Source of the DNA: an uncultured Oscillospiraceae bacterium
GTDB lineage: Bacteria; Bacillota; Clostridia; Oscillospirales; Oscillospiraceae
Direction: 5' to 3'
NCBI GenBank assembly: GCA_934590325.1
Contig: CAKTOW010000010.1
Coordinates: 1-64,000 of the forward strand
DNA: 64,000 bases
Shown: positions 1 through 7,677 of the stretch, piece after piece
Layout: each line of letters begins with the position of its first letter
How positions within the stretch are numbered: position 1 is the stretch's first letter
Program-made: the position numbers and the translations under genes
The notes under the pieces: model-generated
What the model was told of the DNA's origin: nothing
Database searches by the model: none
The model's input: the letters and a program-made list of their open reading frames with translations, nothing else

Positions 1-45
1 ATACTTACAACCGTGAAAGGCGAAGCCGAGTTGTTCAAGCCTGCG

Positions 46-77
46 GTCTACAACATAATGATGTTTACGTTGTAAAC
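46..77. promoter_or_regulatory. Conserved 32-bp palindrome upstream of surface protein gene 1
   Basis: Left arm GTCTACAAC and right arm GTTGTAAAC pair with one mismatch around a 14-nt centre. The same element, with perfect 9-bp arms, precedes the two paralogous genes at 3911-3942 and 6297-6328. In this copy the conservation with the other two begins at about this palindrome, which argues that it is the functional unit. It contains a second overlapping palindrome, GTTTAC-GTT-GTAAAC. It may be an operator or an RNA hairpin in the leader. Confidence 0.6.
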
Positions 78-137
78 GGCGGGCGGGGGCAAGGAGGTCG
101 AGCCGGACACAAACAAAATTTTATGGAGGAAACAAAC

Positions 138-1001
138 ATGAAGAAGATCATTGCAACTGTGCTGGCCATGGTCATGGCTCTGGCACTGTGCACCACCGCT
201 TTCGCGGCGAGCAAGTATGTCCTGTATGATGAGGACAAGAAGAGCACTGACATCATGGTCACTAAGACCGATGCAAGCTCCAAGAATAAGACTACCCTGT
301 ATTACACCTATGTCGACGAGGATGATGTGACTCACTATCTGGTTCCTGCCGACAAGAGCAACTATGACGGCTATGTCGAGGGTAACTATGTTAAGGAAGT
401 CAACGCTGATGAGGATACCATTGATAACTTCATCTCTTATGCAGATGGTAAGCTGGTCAAGATGACTGCTAAATCTGGCGAGAAGGTTGAGCGCAACTGC
501 ACTACCAGCGTGTTTGACACCGATGTGTACTTCGATAAGGACAATGCTGCTTTTGTCAAGGTTGAGGACGGCACTGGCACTTATGATATGCTGTACAATG
601 GCGTGATTCTGTCCGTTGATGACGTGACTGACGAGATTGCTGAGGGTTCCCACCTGTGGATCAAGGGCGATAAGGTTGATGATGGTATCTACAACGTCAA
701 GTGCGCAAGCTGCGGCGCTACTGCTGTTGCTTACGAGACTCTGAAGCTGGCTGGCACTAAGACTGTCGTTAAGTACGATCAGGCCAAGGGTATTGCTACC
801 GCTAATGACATGGAGAAGAATTGGGAAGGCGATCTGCTGGATAGCGGTTGGTATGTGACCACCTCTGCTTCCACCGATACCAAGACTGATGGTACTTCCA
901 GCCCCAAGACCTTCGACGCCGGTATCGCTATGTATGTTGGCATGGCTCTGACCTCCGTCGCCGGTTCCGCTGTGGTCATCGGCAAGAAGAAGGAGTTCTA
1001 A
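138..1001 (+). CDS. Surface protein paralog 1, signal peptide plus LPXTG-like anchor
   Basis: The product is 287 residues. It begins with a signal peptide (MKKIIATVLAMVMALALC, then an AFAA cleavage region) and ends with SPKTFDAG, a hydrophobic segment and the basic tail GKKKEF. This is the layout of a sortase-type wall sorting signal with a variant motif. A CASCGA CxxC element lies at about residue 190. The middle is rich in Asp, Lys and Tyr. The start is the ATG after GGAGGAAACAAAC; an in-frame ATG 15 nt upstream overlaps that ribosome site. Codons ending in T (GCT, GGT, GTT) are common, unlike the C/G-ending neighbours, which suggests high expression. Paralogs lie at 4003 and 6388 with near-identical ends and diverged middles. 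The function is unknown, and no sortase gene is in this window. Confidence 0.75.
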   Translation: MKKIIATVLAMVMALALCTTAFAASKYVLYDEDKKSTDIMVTKTDASSKNKTTLYYTYVDEDDVTHYLVPADKSNYDGYVEGNYVKEVNADEDTIDNFISYADGKLVKMTAKSGEKVERNCTTSVFDTDVYFDKDNAAFVKVEDGTGTYDMLYNGVILSVDDVTDEIAEGSHLWIKGDKVDDGIYNVKCASCGATAVAYETLKLAGTKTVVKYDQAKGIATANDMEKNWEGDLLDSGWYVTTSASTDTKTDGTSSPKTFDAGIAMYVGMALTSVAGSAVVIGKKKEF

Positions 1002-1010
1002 TTAACTCTC

Positions 1011-1046
1011 AAAAAAGAGAAGCACCCTCCGGGTGCTTCTTTTTTT
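1011..1046 (+). terminator. Rho-independent terminator of surface protein gene 1
   Basis: AGAAGCACCC-TCC-GGGTGCTTCT forms a 10-bp stem with a 3-nt loop, preceded by A6 and followed by T7. It lies 9 nt after the stop codon. Confidence 0.9.
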
Positions 1047-1114
1047 GCGCTTAATTATCCCGCCCCCGGAGGGGGCGGGATAAGAGCTTATTATTGGGGC
1101 CTTTCTTTTTTTGC

Positions 1115-1402
1115 GCTTAATTATTCCTCCCGCTGGCGCGGGAGGAATGGGAGGTCTTCTTTTTTGCCTCCGGCGGGGTACTTTTGCCAATAGCGGCAAA
1201 AGTACCCAAAAACGCCATTCAAGGGGGAAGGGATGCCGTATTTCCCTTCCCCCTTGAAAATCCCCCATCCTTGAAACGGCGAAAAAGGGGAGGCGTGCGC
1301 GCCTCCCCTCTTTCGAATCACCCCTCCGGGGATGGGGCGATTATCAAATCGCGCCTTTTGCGGCGCACCGCGCCGCAAAAGGTAGGTGGCGGCTGGCGCC
1401 GC
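1115..1402. repeat. Hairpin-array intergenic repeat, copy 1
   Basis: This stretch matches 7293-7578 almost base for base, apart from a variable hairpin near its end (about 1356-1380). It is a string of palindromes: TTCCTCCCGC/GCGGGAGGAA, TACTTTTGCC/GGCAAAAGTA, TTCAAGGGGGAAGGGA/TTCCCTTCCCCCTTGAA, and a GGGGAGGCG/CGCCTCCCC stem. I see no coding signal. The gene-free stretch 1047-1496 also holds a hairpin at about 1055-1083 and the ATCCCCGGCC/GGCCGGGGAT hairpin at 1445-1467, which recurs at 4897 and 7621. Confidence 0.75.
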
Positions 1403-1496
1403 CGTTTCTTTGCGCCCTGCGGGCGCGGGCTTTGATAATAAATATCCCCGGCCTGCGGCCGGGGATGTAAGCTCCTTATTTTGGGTGCCTTTTTTA

Positions 1497-1525
1497 TTGT
1501 CTACTGCTGGCTTGTGTGTTATAAT
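1497..1525 (+). promoter_or_regulatory. Promoter for dihydropyrimidinase gene
   Basis: TTGTCT and TATAAT are separated by 17 nt, 36 nt upstream of the chosen start. It has a strong -10 and a fair -35. Confidence 0.7.
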
Positions 1526-1561
1526 ACCGACAGGAATCAACACAAACGAGGAGGTCTTGTG

Positions 1562-2935
1562 ATGAGATTGCTGTTCAAGGGCGGCTCCGTGGTCACCGGC
1601 AAGGGTCCGCGGCGGGCTGACATTTTGGTGGAGGGCGAGAAGATCGTGGACGTGTGCCGCGACATCCCGCCCATCAACGCACAGGTGGTGGACGTGTCCG
1701 GGATGCTGCTGTTCCCCGGCTTCATCGACGCCCACACCCACTTTGACCTGGACGTGTGCAACACCACTACGGCGGACGATTTCGCCAGCGGCTCCCGGGC
1801 GGCGCTGCGGGGCGGCACCACCACCATCATCGACTTCGCCTGCCCCAACAAGGGCGAAACGCTCCATGACGGTCTGCGGCTGTGGCACGAGAAGGCCGAC
1901 GGCAAGTGCGCCTGCGACTACGGCTTCCACATGACCATCGACGACTGGAACGAGACCATCGAGCGCGAGATCGACGACATGTATGCCGAGGGCATTTCCT
2001 CCTTCAAGATGTACATGACCTACCCGGCCATGATGATCGGCGACGAGGCCATGTACAAAGCGCTGAAAAAGCTGAAGGAGAAGGGCGGCATCTGCGGCGT
2101 CCACTGCGAGAACGCCGGCGTCATCGACGCGCTGATCGCCGAGAAGAAGGCCAAGGGCGAGAACGGCGTCCACTGCCATCCGGAGACCCGCCCCGACATC
2201 ATGGAGGCCGAGGCCGTGGGACGCCTGCTGCGCATCGCCGAGCAGGTGGACATCCCCGTGGTCATCGTCCACACCACCAACATCGAGGCGCTGGACGAGG
2301 TGGCCAACGCCCGCTGGCGCGGCCAGAAGGTGTTCGTGGAGACCTGCCCCCAGTACCTGGTACTGGACGACAGCGTGTACTACAACGAGGACTGGCTGCA
2401 GGCGGCCAAGTACGTCTGCTCACCCCCCATCCGCAAGAGCGCCGACCGCGAAGCGCTGTGGCGTGCCATCCGCCGCGGCGAGGTGCAGACGGTCTCCACC
2501 GACCACTGCAGCTTCACCACGCAGCAGAAGCTGGCCGGCCGCGACGATTTCACCGCCATCCCCGGCGGCATCCCCGGTGTGGAGACCCGCGGCGAGCTGA
2601 TTTACACCTTCGGTGTGGCCAAGCGGAAGATCGGCCTGGGCGCCATGTGCCGCGTGCTGGCGGAGAACCCCGCCAAGCTGTACGGCCTGTACCCCCGCAA
2701 GGGCGTGCTGGCCCCCGGCTCCGACGCCGACATCGTGGTGTACGACCCCGAGGCCGACCACGTCATTCGCGCCGAGGACATGGTGGGCGCGGCGGACTAC
2801 AACCCCTACGAGGGCGTGGTCACCAAGGGCTCCATCCGCCAGGTGTGGCTCCGCGGTAAGCCAGCGGTGTCCTCCGGCAAGGTGCTGGCCGGGCCGGACG
2901 GCGTGTATCTGCGGCGCGGCAAGTGCCAGCTGTAA
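1562..2935 (+). CDS. hydA: Dihydropyrimidinase / D-hydantoinase
   Basis: This 457-residue amidohydrolase opens cyclic amides such as dihydrouracil or hydantoins to N-carbamoyl amino acids in the cytoplasm. The metal-binding DAHTHFD motif (His58, His60) and the likely carboxylated lysine in SFKMYMTY (about residue 149) are present. So are the later His ligands in VHCENAG and VIVHTTN and the catalytic Asp in STDHCSF. Length matches the family. The start is the ATG after AGGAGGTCTTGTG, giving MRLLFKGG; more upstream in-frame codons have no ribosome site. A small membrane protein gene follows 12 nt later. No other reductive pyrimidine-degradation gene (preT/preA, beta-ureidopropionase) is nearby, so the true substrate is open. 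A uracil permease lies 57 kb away. Confidence 0.9.
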   Translation: MRLLFKGGSVVTGKGPRRADILVEGEKIVDVCRDIPPINAQVVDVSGMLLFPGFIDAHTHFDLDVCNTTTADDFASGSRAALRGGTTTIIDFACPNKGETLHDGLRLWHEKADGKCACDYGFHMTIDDWNETIEREIDDMYAEGISSFKMYMTYPAMMIGDEAMYKALKKLKEKGGICGVHCENAGVIDALIAEKKAKGENGVHCHPETRPDIMEAEAVGRLLRIAEQVDIPVVIVHTTNIEALDEVANARWRGQKVFVETCPQYLVLDDSVYYNEDWLQAAKYVCSPPIRKSADREALWRAIRRGEVQTVSTDHCSFTTQQKLAGRDDFTAIPGGIPGVETRGELIYTFGVAKRKIGLGAMCRVLAENPAKLYGLYPRKGVLAPGSDADIVVYDPEADHVIRAEDMVGAADYNPYEGVVTKGSIRQVWLRGKPAVSSGKVLAGPDGVYLRRGKCQL

Positions 2936-2947
2936 GGAGGGCGCGCC

Positions 2948-3493
2948 ATGCTGGACAAGACTTTGGGCTATATCCTCTGCTGCCAGTCCCCGGCGCTGTT
3001 TCTGGCGGCGCTGGCGCTGCTGGTGGCCTACCTGACCGGGCGCAAGCACAAGGTGCGGGCGTTCTTCCGCCTGCTGCTGTGCATCCTGTGCGCCGCCGGT
3101 GCCGTGGCGCTGTACTTCCTGGGCATCTATAAGGAGTATTTCACCATCCGGGACTTCTTCCAGATCCGCGCGGCGGGCTGGGTGGGTCTGGCCGTTGCGG
3201 CGTTCTTCGTGCTGCTGGCGCTGGTGCGGGCGTTCTTTGCCGCCGCCGACGCCCGGCGTGAGCAGAAGGCCGCCGCCCGCGCCGAGAACCAGCGCCTGAA
3301 CGAGGAGGCCCAGGCGGCCGCCCTCGCGGAGCAGGAAGCCGCTAATGCCGCGGCGCAGGAGGTCGTCGAGCTCTCCGCCGTCCCCCAGGAGCCCGTCCCC
3401 GCGGAGGGGACTCCCGCTGCCGCCGCGCAGCCCCAGGAGCCCGCCGCCGTGGCCGCCGATACATCGGCCGACAGCGCGGCGCCGCAGGAATAA
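2948..3493 (+). CDS. Small membrane protein with Ala/Glu-rich tail
   Basis: This 181-residue protein is of no recognised family. Three hydrophobic segments lie at about residues 12-28, 36-58 and 73-95. They are followed by a charged, alanine-rich tail (about 100-181) with the look of a coiled coil and then a low-complexity Ala/Pro/Glu end. It begins 12 nt after hydA with AAGGAGGGCGCGCC before ATG, so it is probably cotranscribed with hydA. The tail is likely cytoplasmic. Nothing in the sequence links it to a specific partner. Confidence 0.65.
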   Translation: MLDKTLGYILCCQSPALFLAALALLVAYLTGRKHKVRAFFRLLLCILCAAGAVALYFLGIYKEYFTIRDFFQIRAAGWVGLAVAAFFVLLALVRAFFAAADARREQKAAARAENQRLNEEAQAAALAEQEAANAAAQEVVELSAVPQEPVPAEGTPAAAAQPQEPAAVAADTSADSAAPQE

Positions 3494-3827
3494 GTTGACG
3501 ATAACAGTTATTATGGTAAACCAACACAGCCGCCCGGAGGGGCGGCTGTGGTTTTCTATTATCGCACATCGGTGCGGTGGTCCGTACCCCAAGCCTCCCT
3601 TGTGTAAAGGGAGGTGGCAACGCAAAGCGTTGCCGGAGGGATTGTCACTATGCACAATTTATCTGCCGGAATTTTGTAGGAATGACGGGGCAAAACTAGC
3701 CGAAAACGGCCGGAATTGGAAAATAATGTCAGCAAAATATTATTAACAAACTGTGAACGAAAATTGGACTTCACAAATGCGAAGTCCAACCGGTCACAAA
3801 AGCAAATTTCTCCGTAAAAGTTTACGG

Positions 3828-3876
3828 AAAACAGAGCGAACCCCCGCCCCGAAGGGGCGGGGGTTCGCTCTGTTTT
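3828..3876. terminator. Perfect 23-bp stem, bidirectional terminator-like hairpin
   Basis: The left arm 3828-3850 pairs perfectly with 3854-3876 around a GAA loop. The arms start AAAACAGAGCG and end CGCTCTGTTTT. It lies just upstream of the 32-bp palindrome, so it may insulate or attenuate the surface gene that follows. A near copy is at 6214-6262. Confidence 0.75.
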
Positions 3877-3910
3877 CTTCCAATTGCTGGAAGAAACTCG
3901 CCGTAAAAAA

Positions 3911-3942
3911 GTTTACAACATAATGATGTTTACGTTGTAAAC
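3911..3942. promoter_or_regulatory. Conserved 32-bp palindrome upstream of surface protein gene 2
   Basis: Perfect 9-bp arms GTTTACAAC / GTTGTAAAC surround a 14-nt centre. It is identical to the copy at 6297-6328. I could not fit a convincing -35/-10 pair shared by all three copies. Confidence 0.6.
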
Positions 3943-4002
3943 CGTGAGTGAAAACAAGGAGGTCGAGCCGGACACAAACAAAATTTTATGGAGGAAACAA
4001 AC

Positions 4003-4839
4003 ATGAAGAAGATCATTGCAACTGTGCTGGCCATGGTCATGGCTCTGGCACTGTGCACCGTGGCGTTCGCCGACACCCAGAAGTATGATGCATACGATGC
4101 TGAGACCGGTCACGCTGACTACGTCGCCAAGTACCTGAAGTACAACAAGGGCGATACCAACAGCACCCCCAAGAAGATTGCTTTCTATCAGTTCTATGAG
4201 GACGAGGCTCTGACCCAGCCCATCGCTAATGCCAAGTTTGTTGCTGTTACCAAGGCAGCTGATGCCGATTATGTTCTGAAGTATAATGGCAAGGACACTG
4301 TCGCTATGTATCTGGCTATCATTGCCGACGAGACCTATGATGGTGATGGTACTGCTTACACCAACATTGGCAAGAAGTGCGGTCAGTACAAGCTGGCTGC
4401 TGGTGAGACCTCTGACACCAAGTTCTACACTGCTGTGAACAATGATACCGACAAGACCGAGCTGTTCAAGGCAGTCACCGGCGGTAACACCAAGCTGTTG
4501 GTTGATGGCAAGGTTATTGCTTGCGCCAAGATTGGCGTTCTGAGCGAAGTTGTTGTCCAGCACGTTTGGGTTCTGGACCAGACCAAGATGGTTGCTAAGT
4601 GCTCCGAGTGCGGCGCTACTGCTAAGCTGTATGAGAAGTATGCCGAGGTTCCTGCTGGTGCCGACTATGTCCAGATTCAGGGCCTGTTCCTGGTTGCTGA
4701 TGCCACCGCTACCAAGCCCGCTGATGGCAAGACCGATTCCCCCAAGACCTTCGACGCTGGTATCGCTATGTACGTTGGCATGGCTCTGACCTCCGTCGCC
4801 GGTTCCGCTGTGGTCATCGGCAAGAAGAAGGAGTTCTAA
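4003..4839 (+). CDS. Surface protein paralog 2, signal peptide plus LPXTG-like anchor
   Basis: This 278-residue paralog of the products at 138 and 6388 has the same signal peptide (MKKIIATVLAMVMALALC, then VAFAD) and the same SPKTFDAG anchor with GKKKEF tail. A CSECGA CxxC element sits at about residue 200. The central region does not resemble paralog 1 closely, although the length and layout match. The 5' leader from about 3976 and the last 100 nt are almost identical in DNA to the other copies, as expected from recent duplication with gene conversion or from strong selection on the ends. Codons are again T-ending. The likely location is the cell wall or outer membrane face; the role is unknown. 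Confidence 0.75.
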   Translation: MKKIIATVLAMVMALALCTVAFADTQKYDAYDAETGHADYVAKYLKYNKGDTNSTPKKIAFYQFYEDEALTQPIANAKFVAVTKAADADYVLKYNGKDTVAMYLAIIADETYDGDGTAYTNIGKKCGQYKLAAGETSDTKFYTAVNNDTDKTELFKAVTGGNTKLLVDGKVIACAKIGVLSEVVVQHVWVLDQTKMVAKCSECGATAKLYEKYAEVPAGADYVQIQGLFLVADATATKPADGKTDSPKTFDAGIAMYVGMALTSVAGSAVVIGKKKEF

Positions 4840-4849
4840 TTAACCCCTA

Positions 4850-4886
4850 AAAAAAGAGAAAGGCCCTCCGGGCCTTTCTTTTTTTT
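4850..4886 (+). terminator. Rho-independent terminator of surface protein gene 2
   Basis: AGAAAGGCCC-TCC-GGGCCTTTCT is preceded by an A run and followed by T7. It has the same structure as at 7255-7290. Confidence 0.9.
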
Positions 4887-4934
4887 AGGTTTAATTATCC
4901 CCGGCCTGCGGCCGGGGATATTGGCATATTCTGA

Positions 4935-5891
4935 TTACTCCGCCTTCTTCCTTTTCTTGCGGCGGCGCTTTTTGCGGGCGCCCTTTTCGTGGCGGCAGAG
5001 GAACGGCTCGTTCTCCCGCGCGGCGGCAAAGGCGGAACGCTCCGGCTCCGTCAGGGGCGGCACCACCCGGCGGCCCTGCCACGCGCCGTCGGAGCGGCGG
5101 GTGACGGACATGCGCACCGGGAACCGCCCGTGCTCGTCACAGCGGAACGTGCCGTAATACACGCCGCTCTGGGGGTACCACTCCTCCACGGCGCCGGGGG
5201 CGCTGCACAGGGGGCAGGGCACGATGCGCGCCTCGCGGCTGTTGAGCACCTGGTCCCGCTCCGGGAGGGGGGACAGCTTCTGCCGGGGCTGCTTGGGGTA
5301 CTCCACGCGGCTGAACTTCACGGCGCGGCGCCGGCACGGCTTGCCCACGGGCTTGGGCGCGGCGGAGACCAGGGACTCCTCCGTCAGCCAGGCTGTGACC
5401 AGCGCGGCGTACAGCGCGTCGTACAGGGCGTTGTGAAACTCGTATATCAGCGGCAGGCCACAGTATTCCGCCGCCTGCTCCAGCGCCACGCGCCGCCCCA
5501 GGCCGATGCCCAAGGTGCGGCCGAAGGCCGCCTGCAGGTCGACGCAGGCGGTGACGGGCGGCTCGGGCAGCTTCCAGTAGGCGGCGTTGGACGCCAGGAC
5601 ACCGTGGTCCTGCGCACCCCACTCCGCCCACAGGGTGTCGCCGCCGCACCAGTCCAGAAACGCCGCATACGCCGCCGGGAAATCCATGTCCGAGACCAGC
5701 GCCTGCGCGGACTCCGGCAGCTTTCGGGCCACCGGCGACAGCTTGCCGTAGATGGACGGCCTGACGTGCATGTTGAACCAGTCAACCACCGGGCCGCCGG
5801 GCTCCGCCAGCCGCACGGCGCCGATCTGGATGATCTCTTCCATGCGCCGCCCGCCGAAGGGCTGGTTCCACTCCAGGTCCAACACGATCAT
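4935..5891 (-). CDS. DEDD-family 3'-5' exonuclease (KapD/RNase T-like)
   Basis: This 318-residue protein has an N-terminal exonuclease domain. DLEWNQP supplies the first acidic pair, WGAQDHGV the middle Asp, and HNALYDALYAA the final His/Asp of a DEDDh site. The family degrades DNA or RNA from the 3' end, and the Bacillus relative KapD is linked to sporulation control. The last 120 residues carry a CPLCSAPG half zinc-binding site and a very basic tail (KKRRRKKRKK) suited to nucleic-acid binding. The start MIVLDLEW follows an AAGGAGGTGGAACGGC site. It is convergent with surface protein gene 2 and appears monocistronic, from a promoter at 5925-5953. Confidence 0.8.
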   Translation of the reverse strand: MIVLDLEWNQPFGGRRMEEIIQIGAVRLAEPGGPVVDWFNMHVRPSIYGKLSPVARKLPESAQALVSDMDFPAAYAAFLDWCGGDTLWAEWGAQDHGVLASNAAYWKLPEPPVTACVDLQAAFGRTLGIGLGRRVALEQAAEYCGLPLIYEFHNALYDALYAALVTAWLTEESLVSAAPKPVGKPCRRRAVKFSRVEYPKQPRQKLSPLPERDQVLNSREARIVPCPLCSAPGAVEEWYPQSGVYYGTFRCDEHGRFPVRMSVTRRSDGAWQGRRVVPPLTEPERSAFAAARENEPFLCRHEKGARKKRRRKKRKKAE

Positions 5892-5924
5892 GCCGTTCCA
5901 CCTCCTTGTGTCGAATAATAGTTT

Positions 5925-5953
5925 ATTATAGCACTTTAACGTCCGGGGCGCAA
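5925..5953 (-). promoter_or_regulatory. Promoter of the exonuclease gene
   Basis: On the minus strand TTGCGC and TATAAT are separated by 17 nt, about 30 nt upstream of the start. Confidence 0.65.
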
Positions 5954-6213
5954 TGCCTGTAAAAGAAACACGCAGGAAAGCCGCCCTTGTGTAAAGGGAG
6001 GTGGCAGCCACCAGGCTGGCTGGAGTATCATCACTATGCACAATTTATCTGCCGGAATTTTGTAGGAATGACGAATCAAAACGGACCCAAAATAGTCGGA
6101 ATTGGAAAATAATGTCATCAAAATATTGTTAACAAACTGTGAACGAAAATTGGACTTCGCAAATGCGAAGTCCAACCGGCCACAAAAGCAAATTTCTCCG
6201 TAAAAATTTACGG

Positions 6214-6262
6214 AAAACACGGCAAACCCCCGCCCCGGAGGGGCGGGGGTTTGCTCTGTTTT
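6214..6262. terminator. Long terminator-like hairpin, copy of 3828-3876
   Basis: A CCCCCGCCCC/GGGGCGGGGG core is flanked by AAAACA...TGTTTT arms, with a few mismatches low in the stem. Confidence 0.65.
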
Positions 6263-6296
6263 CTTCCAATTGCTGGCAGAAACACGCCGTAAAAAA

Positions 6297-6328
6297 GTTT
6301 ACAACATAATGATGTTTACGTTGTAAAC
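6297..6328. promoter_or_regulatory. Conserved 32-bp palindrome upstream of surface protein gene 3
   Basis: It is identical to 3911-3942, with 9-bp perfect arms. Confidence 0.6.
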
Positions 6329-6387
6329 GCTGTCTCGGAGGATGAAGCCGAACCGGACACAAACAAAATTTTATGGAGGAAACAAAC

Positions 6388-7245
6388 ATGAAGAAGATCA
6401 TTGCAACTGTGCTGGCCATGGTCATGGCTCTGGCACTGTGCACCACCGCTTTCGCGGCGAGCACTTATACCGATGCGTATAAGTGGAACGACACCGCTAA
6501 GAAGTGGGAGAAGGTCGACCTGGACGGCGCTTCCATTTCCTACACCAATCCCACCGAGACCAAGGTTGATGGCAAGTTCTCTTCCGGTACTCGCGGCTAC
6601 TACACCGTGACCCTGAAGGGTGGCACTGCCGAGTACTTTGTCGAGGCTACTGGCAACACTGGCAACGCTAACTTCCGCATGACCGTGGATGGCACTGTTA
6701 AGTATCTGCGTCAGACCGGTTCTCCCACCACCGTTTACAAGCTGGTTGGTACTGAGGTTGATACCGGTGAGGGCAAGTGCGGTAACTATGTCATGATGGC
6801 TGGCTATGACAAGCTGTACAAGAGCGGCGACAAGTTCTATGTTGCTGGTACTTCTGACGTTTATATGCTGTTGGAGGATGGTTCCCTGCTGGCGGTCGTT
6901 GAGGCTACCGAGGGTACCCAGTATACCGTTCAGCCTCACGTCTTCGAAATCACCAGCACCGCCAAGGATTCCAAGGGTGTTGTGACCGGTACTGCTAAGT
7001 GCAAGTACTGCACTCAGACCGCTTCTGTTACCAACAAGTCCAGCGTTATTCCCAGCGGCGCTAAGACCATGGTTGATGAGGAGACTGGTTATATCCTGTT
7101 CTGGACTGAGGGCACCACCACTCCCACCACTGGTAACACCACTTCCCCCAAGACCTTCGACGCCGGTATCGCTATGTATGTTGGCATGGCTCTGACCTCC
7201 GTCGCCGGTTCCGCTGTGGTCATCGGCAAGAAGAAGGAGTTCTAA
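6388..7245 (+). CDS. Surface protein paralog 3, signal peptide plus LPXTG-like anchor
   Basis: The product is 285 residues. The signal peptide DNA is identical to that of paralog 1, including CTTAFAAS at the cleavage site, and the C-terminus has SPKTFDAG, a hydrophobic stretch and GKKKEF. A CKYCTQ CxxC element lies at about residue 205, matching the position in the paralogs. The middle is rich in Thr, Gly and Lys and differs from the other two. The start was chosen by GGAGGAAACAAAC. Together the three genes look like a family of anchored surface proteins with variable exposed regions. I cannot name a function. Confidence 0.75.
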   Translation: MKKIIATVLAMVMALALCTTAFAASTYTDAYKWNDTAKKWEKVDLDGASISYTNPTETKVDGKFSSGTRGYYTVTLKGGTAEYFVEATGNTGNANFRMTVDGTVKYLRQTGSPTTVYKLVGTEVDTGEGKCGNYVMMAGYDKLYKSGDKFYVAGTSDVYMLLEDGSLLAVVEATEGTQYTVQPHVFEITSTAKDSKGVVTGTAKCKYCTQTASVTNKSSVIPSGAKTMVDEETGYILFWTEGTTTPTTGNTTSPKTFDAGIAMYVGMALTSVAGSAVVIGKKKEF

Positions 7246-7254
7246 TTAACCCCT

Positions 7255-7290
7255 AAAAAAGAGAAAGGCCCTCCGGGCCTTTCTTTTTTT
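7255..7290 (+). terminator. Rho-independent terminator of surface protein gene 3
   Basis: An AAAGGCCC/GGGCCTTT stem with a TCC loop has A and T runs on either side. Confidence 0.9.
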
Positions 7291-7292
7291 AG

Positions 7293-7578
7293 GCTTAATT
7301 ATTCCTCCCGCTGGCGCGGGAGGAATGGGAGGTCTTCTTTTTTGTCTCCGACGGGGTACTTTTGCCAGTAGCGGCAAAAGTACCCAAAAACGCCATTCAA
7401 GGGGGAAGGGATCCCGTATTTCCCTTCCCCCTTGAAAATCCCCCATCCTTAAAACGGCGAAAAAGGGGAGGCGTGCGCGCCTCCCCTCTTTCGTATCACC
7501 CCTCCTGGGGTGAGCGATTATCAAATCGCGCCAAAGCCCTGCTCCGCAGGGGCTTTGGTAGGTGGCGGCTGGCGCCGC
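7293..7578. repeat. Hairpin-array intergenic repeat, copy 2
   Basis: This is the second copy of 1115-1402. The internal variable hairpin differs: here AAAGCCCTGCTCCGCAGGGGCTTT, against TTTTGCGGCGC/GCGCCGCAAAA in copy 1. That is a compensated change, as expected if the stem itself matters. The ATCCCCGGCC/GGCCGGGGAT hairpin at 7621-7643 follows and could terminate pgm on the minus strand. Confidence 0.75.
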
Positions 7579-7677
7579 GGACAGATAATACCCCACCCCG
7601 TTGGGGTGGGATAAGTAATTATCCCCGGCCTGCGGCCGGGGATATTGGCTTTTTCGGCGGTCCTTTTCCCTATCCAC

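Larger units (their letters stand above)
3645..3942. repeat. 298-bp direct repeat upstream of surface gene 2 (copy A)
   Basis: It aligns with 6031-6328 over exactly 298 bp with scattered substitutions. Contents in order: an AT-rich segment, a TTGGACTTC/GAAGTCCAA hairpin (about 3763-3788), the small palindrome TCCGTAAA/TTTACGGA (3811-3828), a 23-bp terminator-like stem, and the 32-bp palindrome. The rest of the gap (3494-3644) carries a CCTCCCTTGTG/AAAGGGAGGTGG-type repeat at about 3594-3642 that recurs in part at about 5983. I see no gene in 3494-4002. Confidence 0.75.
6031..6328. repeat. 298-bp direct repeat upstream of surface gene 3 (copy B)
   Basis: This is the second copy of the block at 3645-3942, with the same length and order of hairpins. 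Its TTGGACTTCGCA/TGCGAAGTCCAA stem (about 6150-6175) is a perfect 12 bp here. No gene is visible in 5954-6387. Confidence 0.75.

Noticed and set aside
46-77. Promoter TTGTTC-N17-CATAAT overlapping the first palindrome
   Set aside because: The -35 part is not present at the other two copies, so it is unlikely to be the shared promoter of the cassettes.
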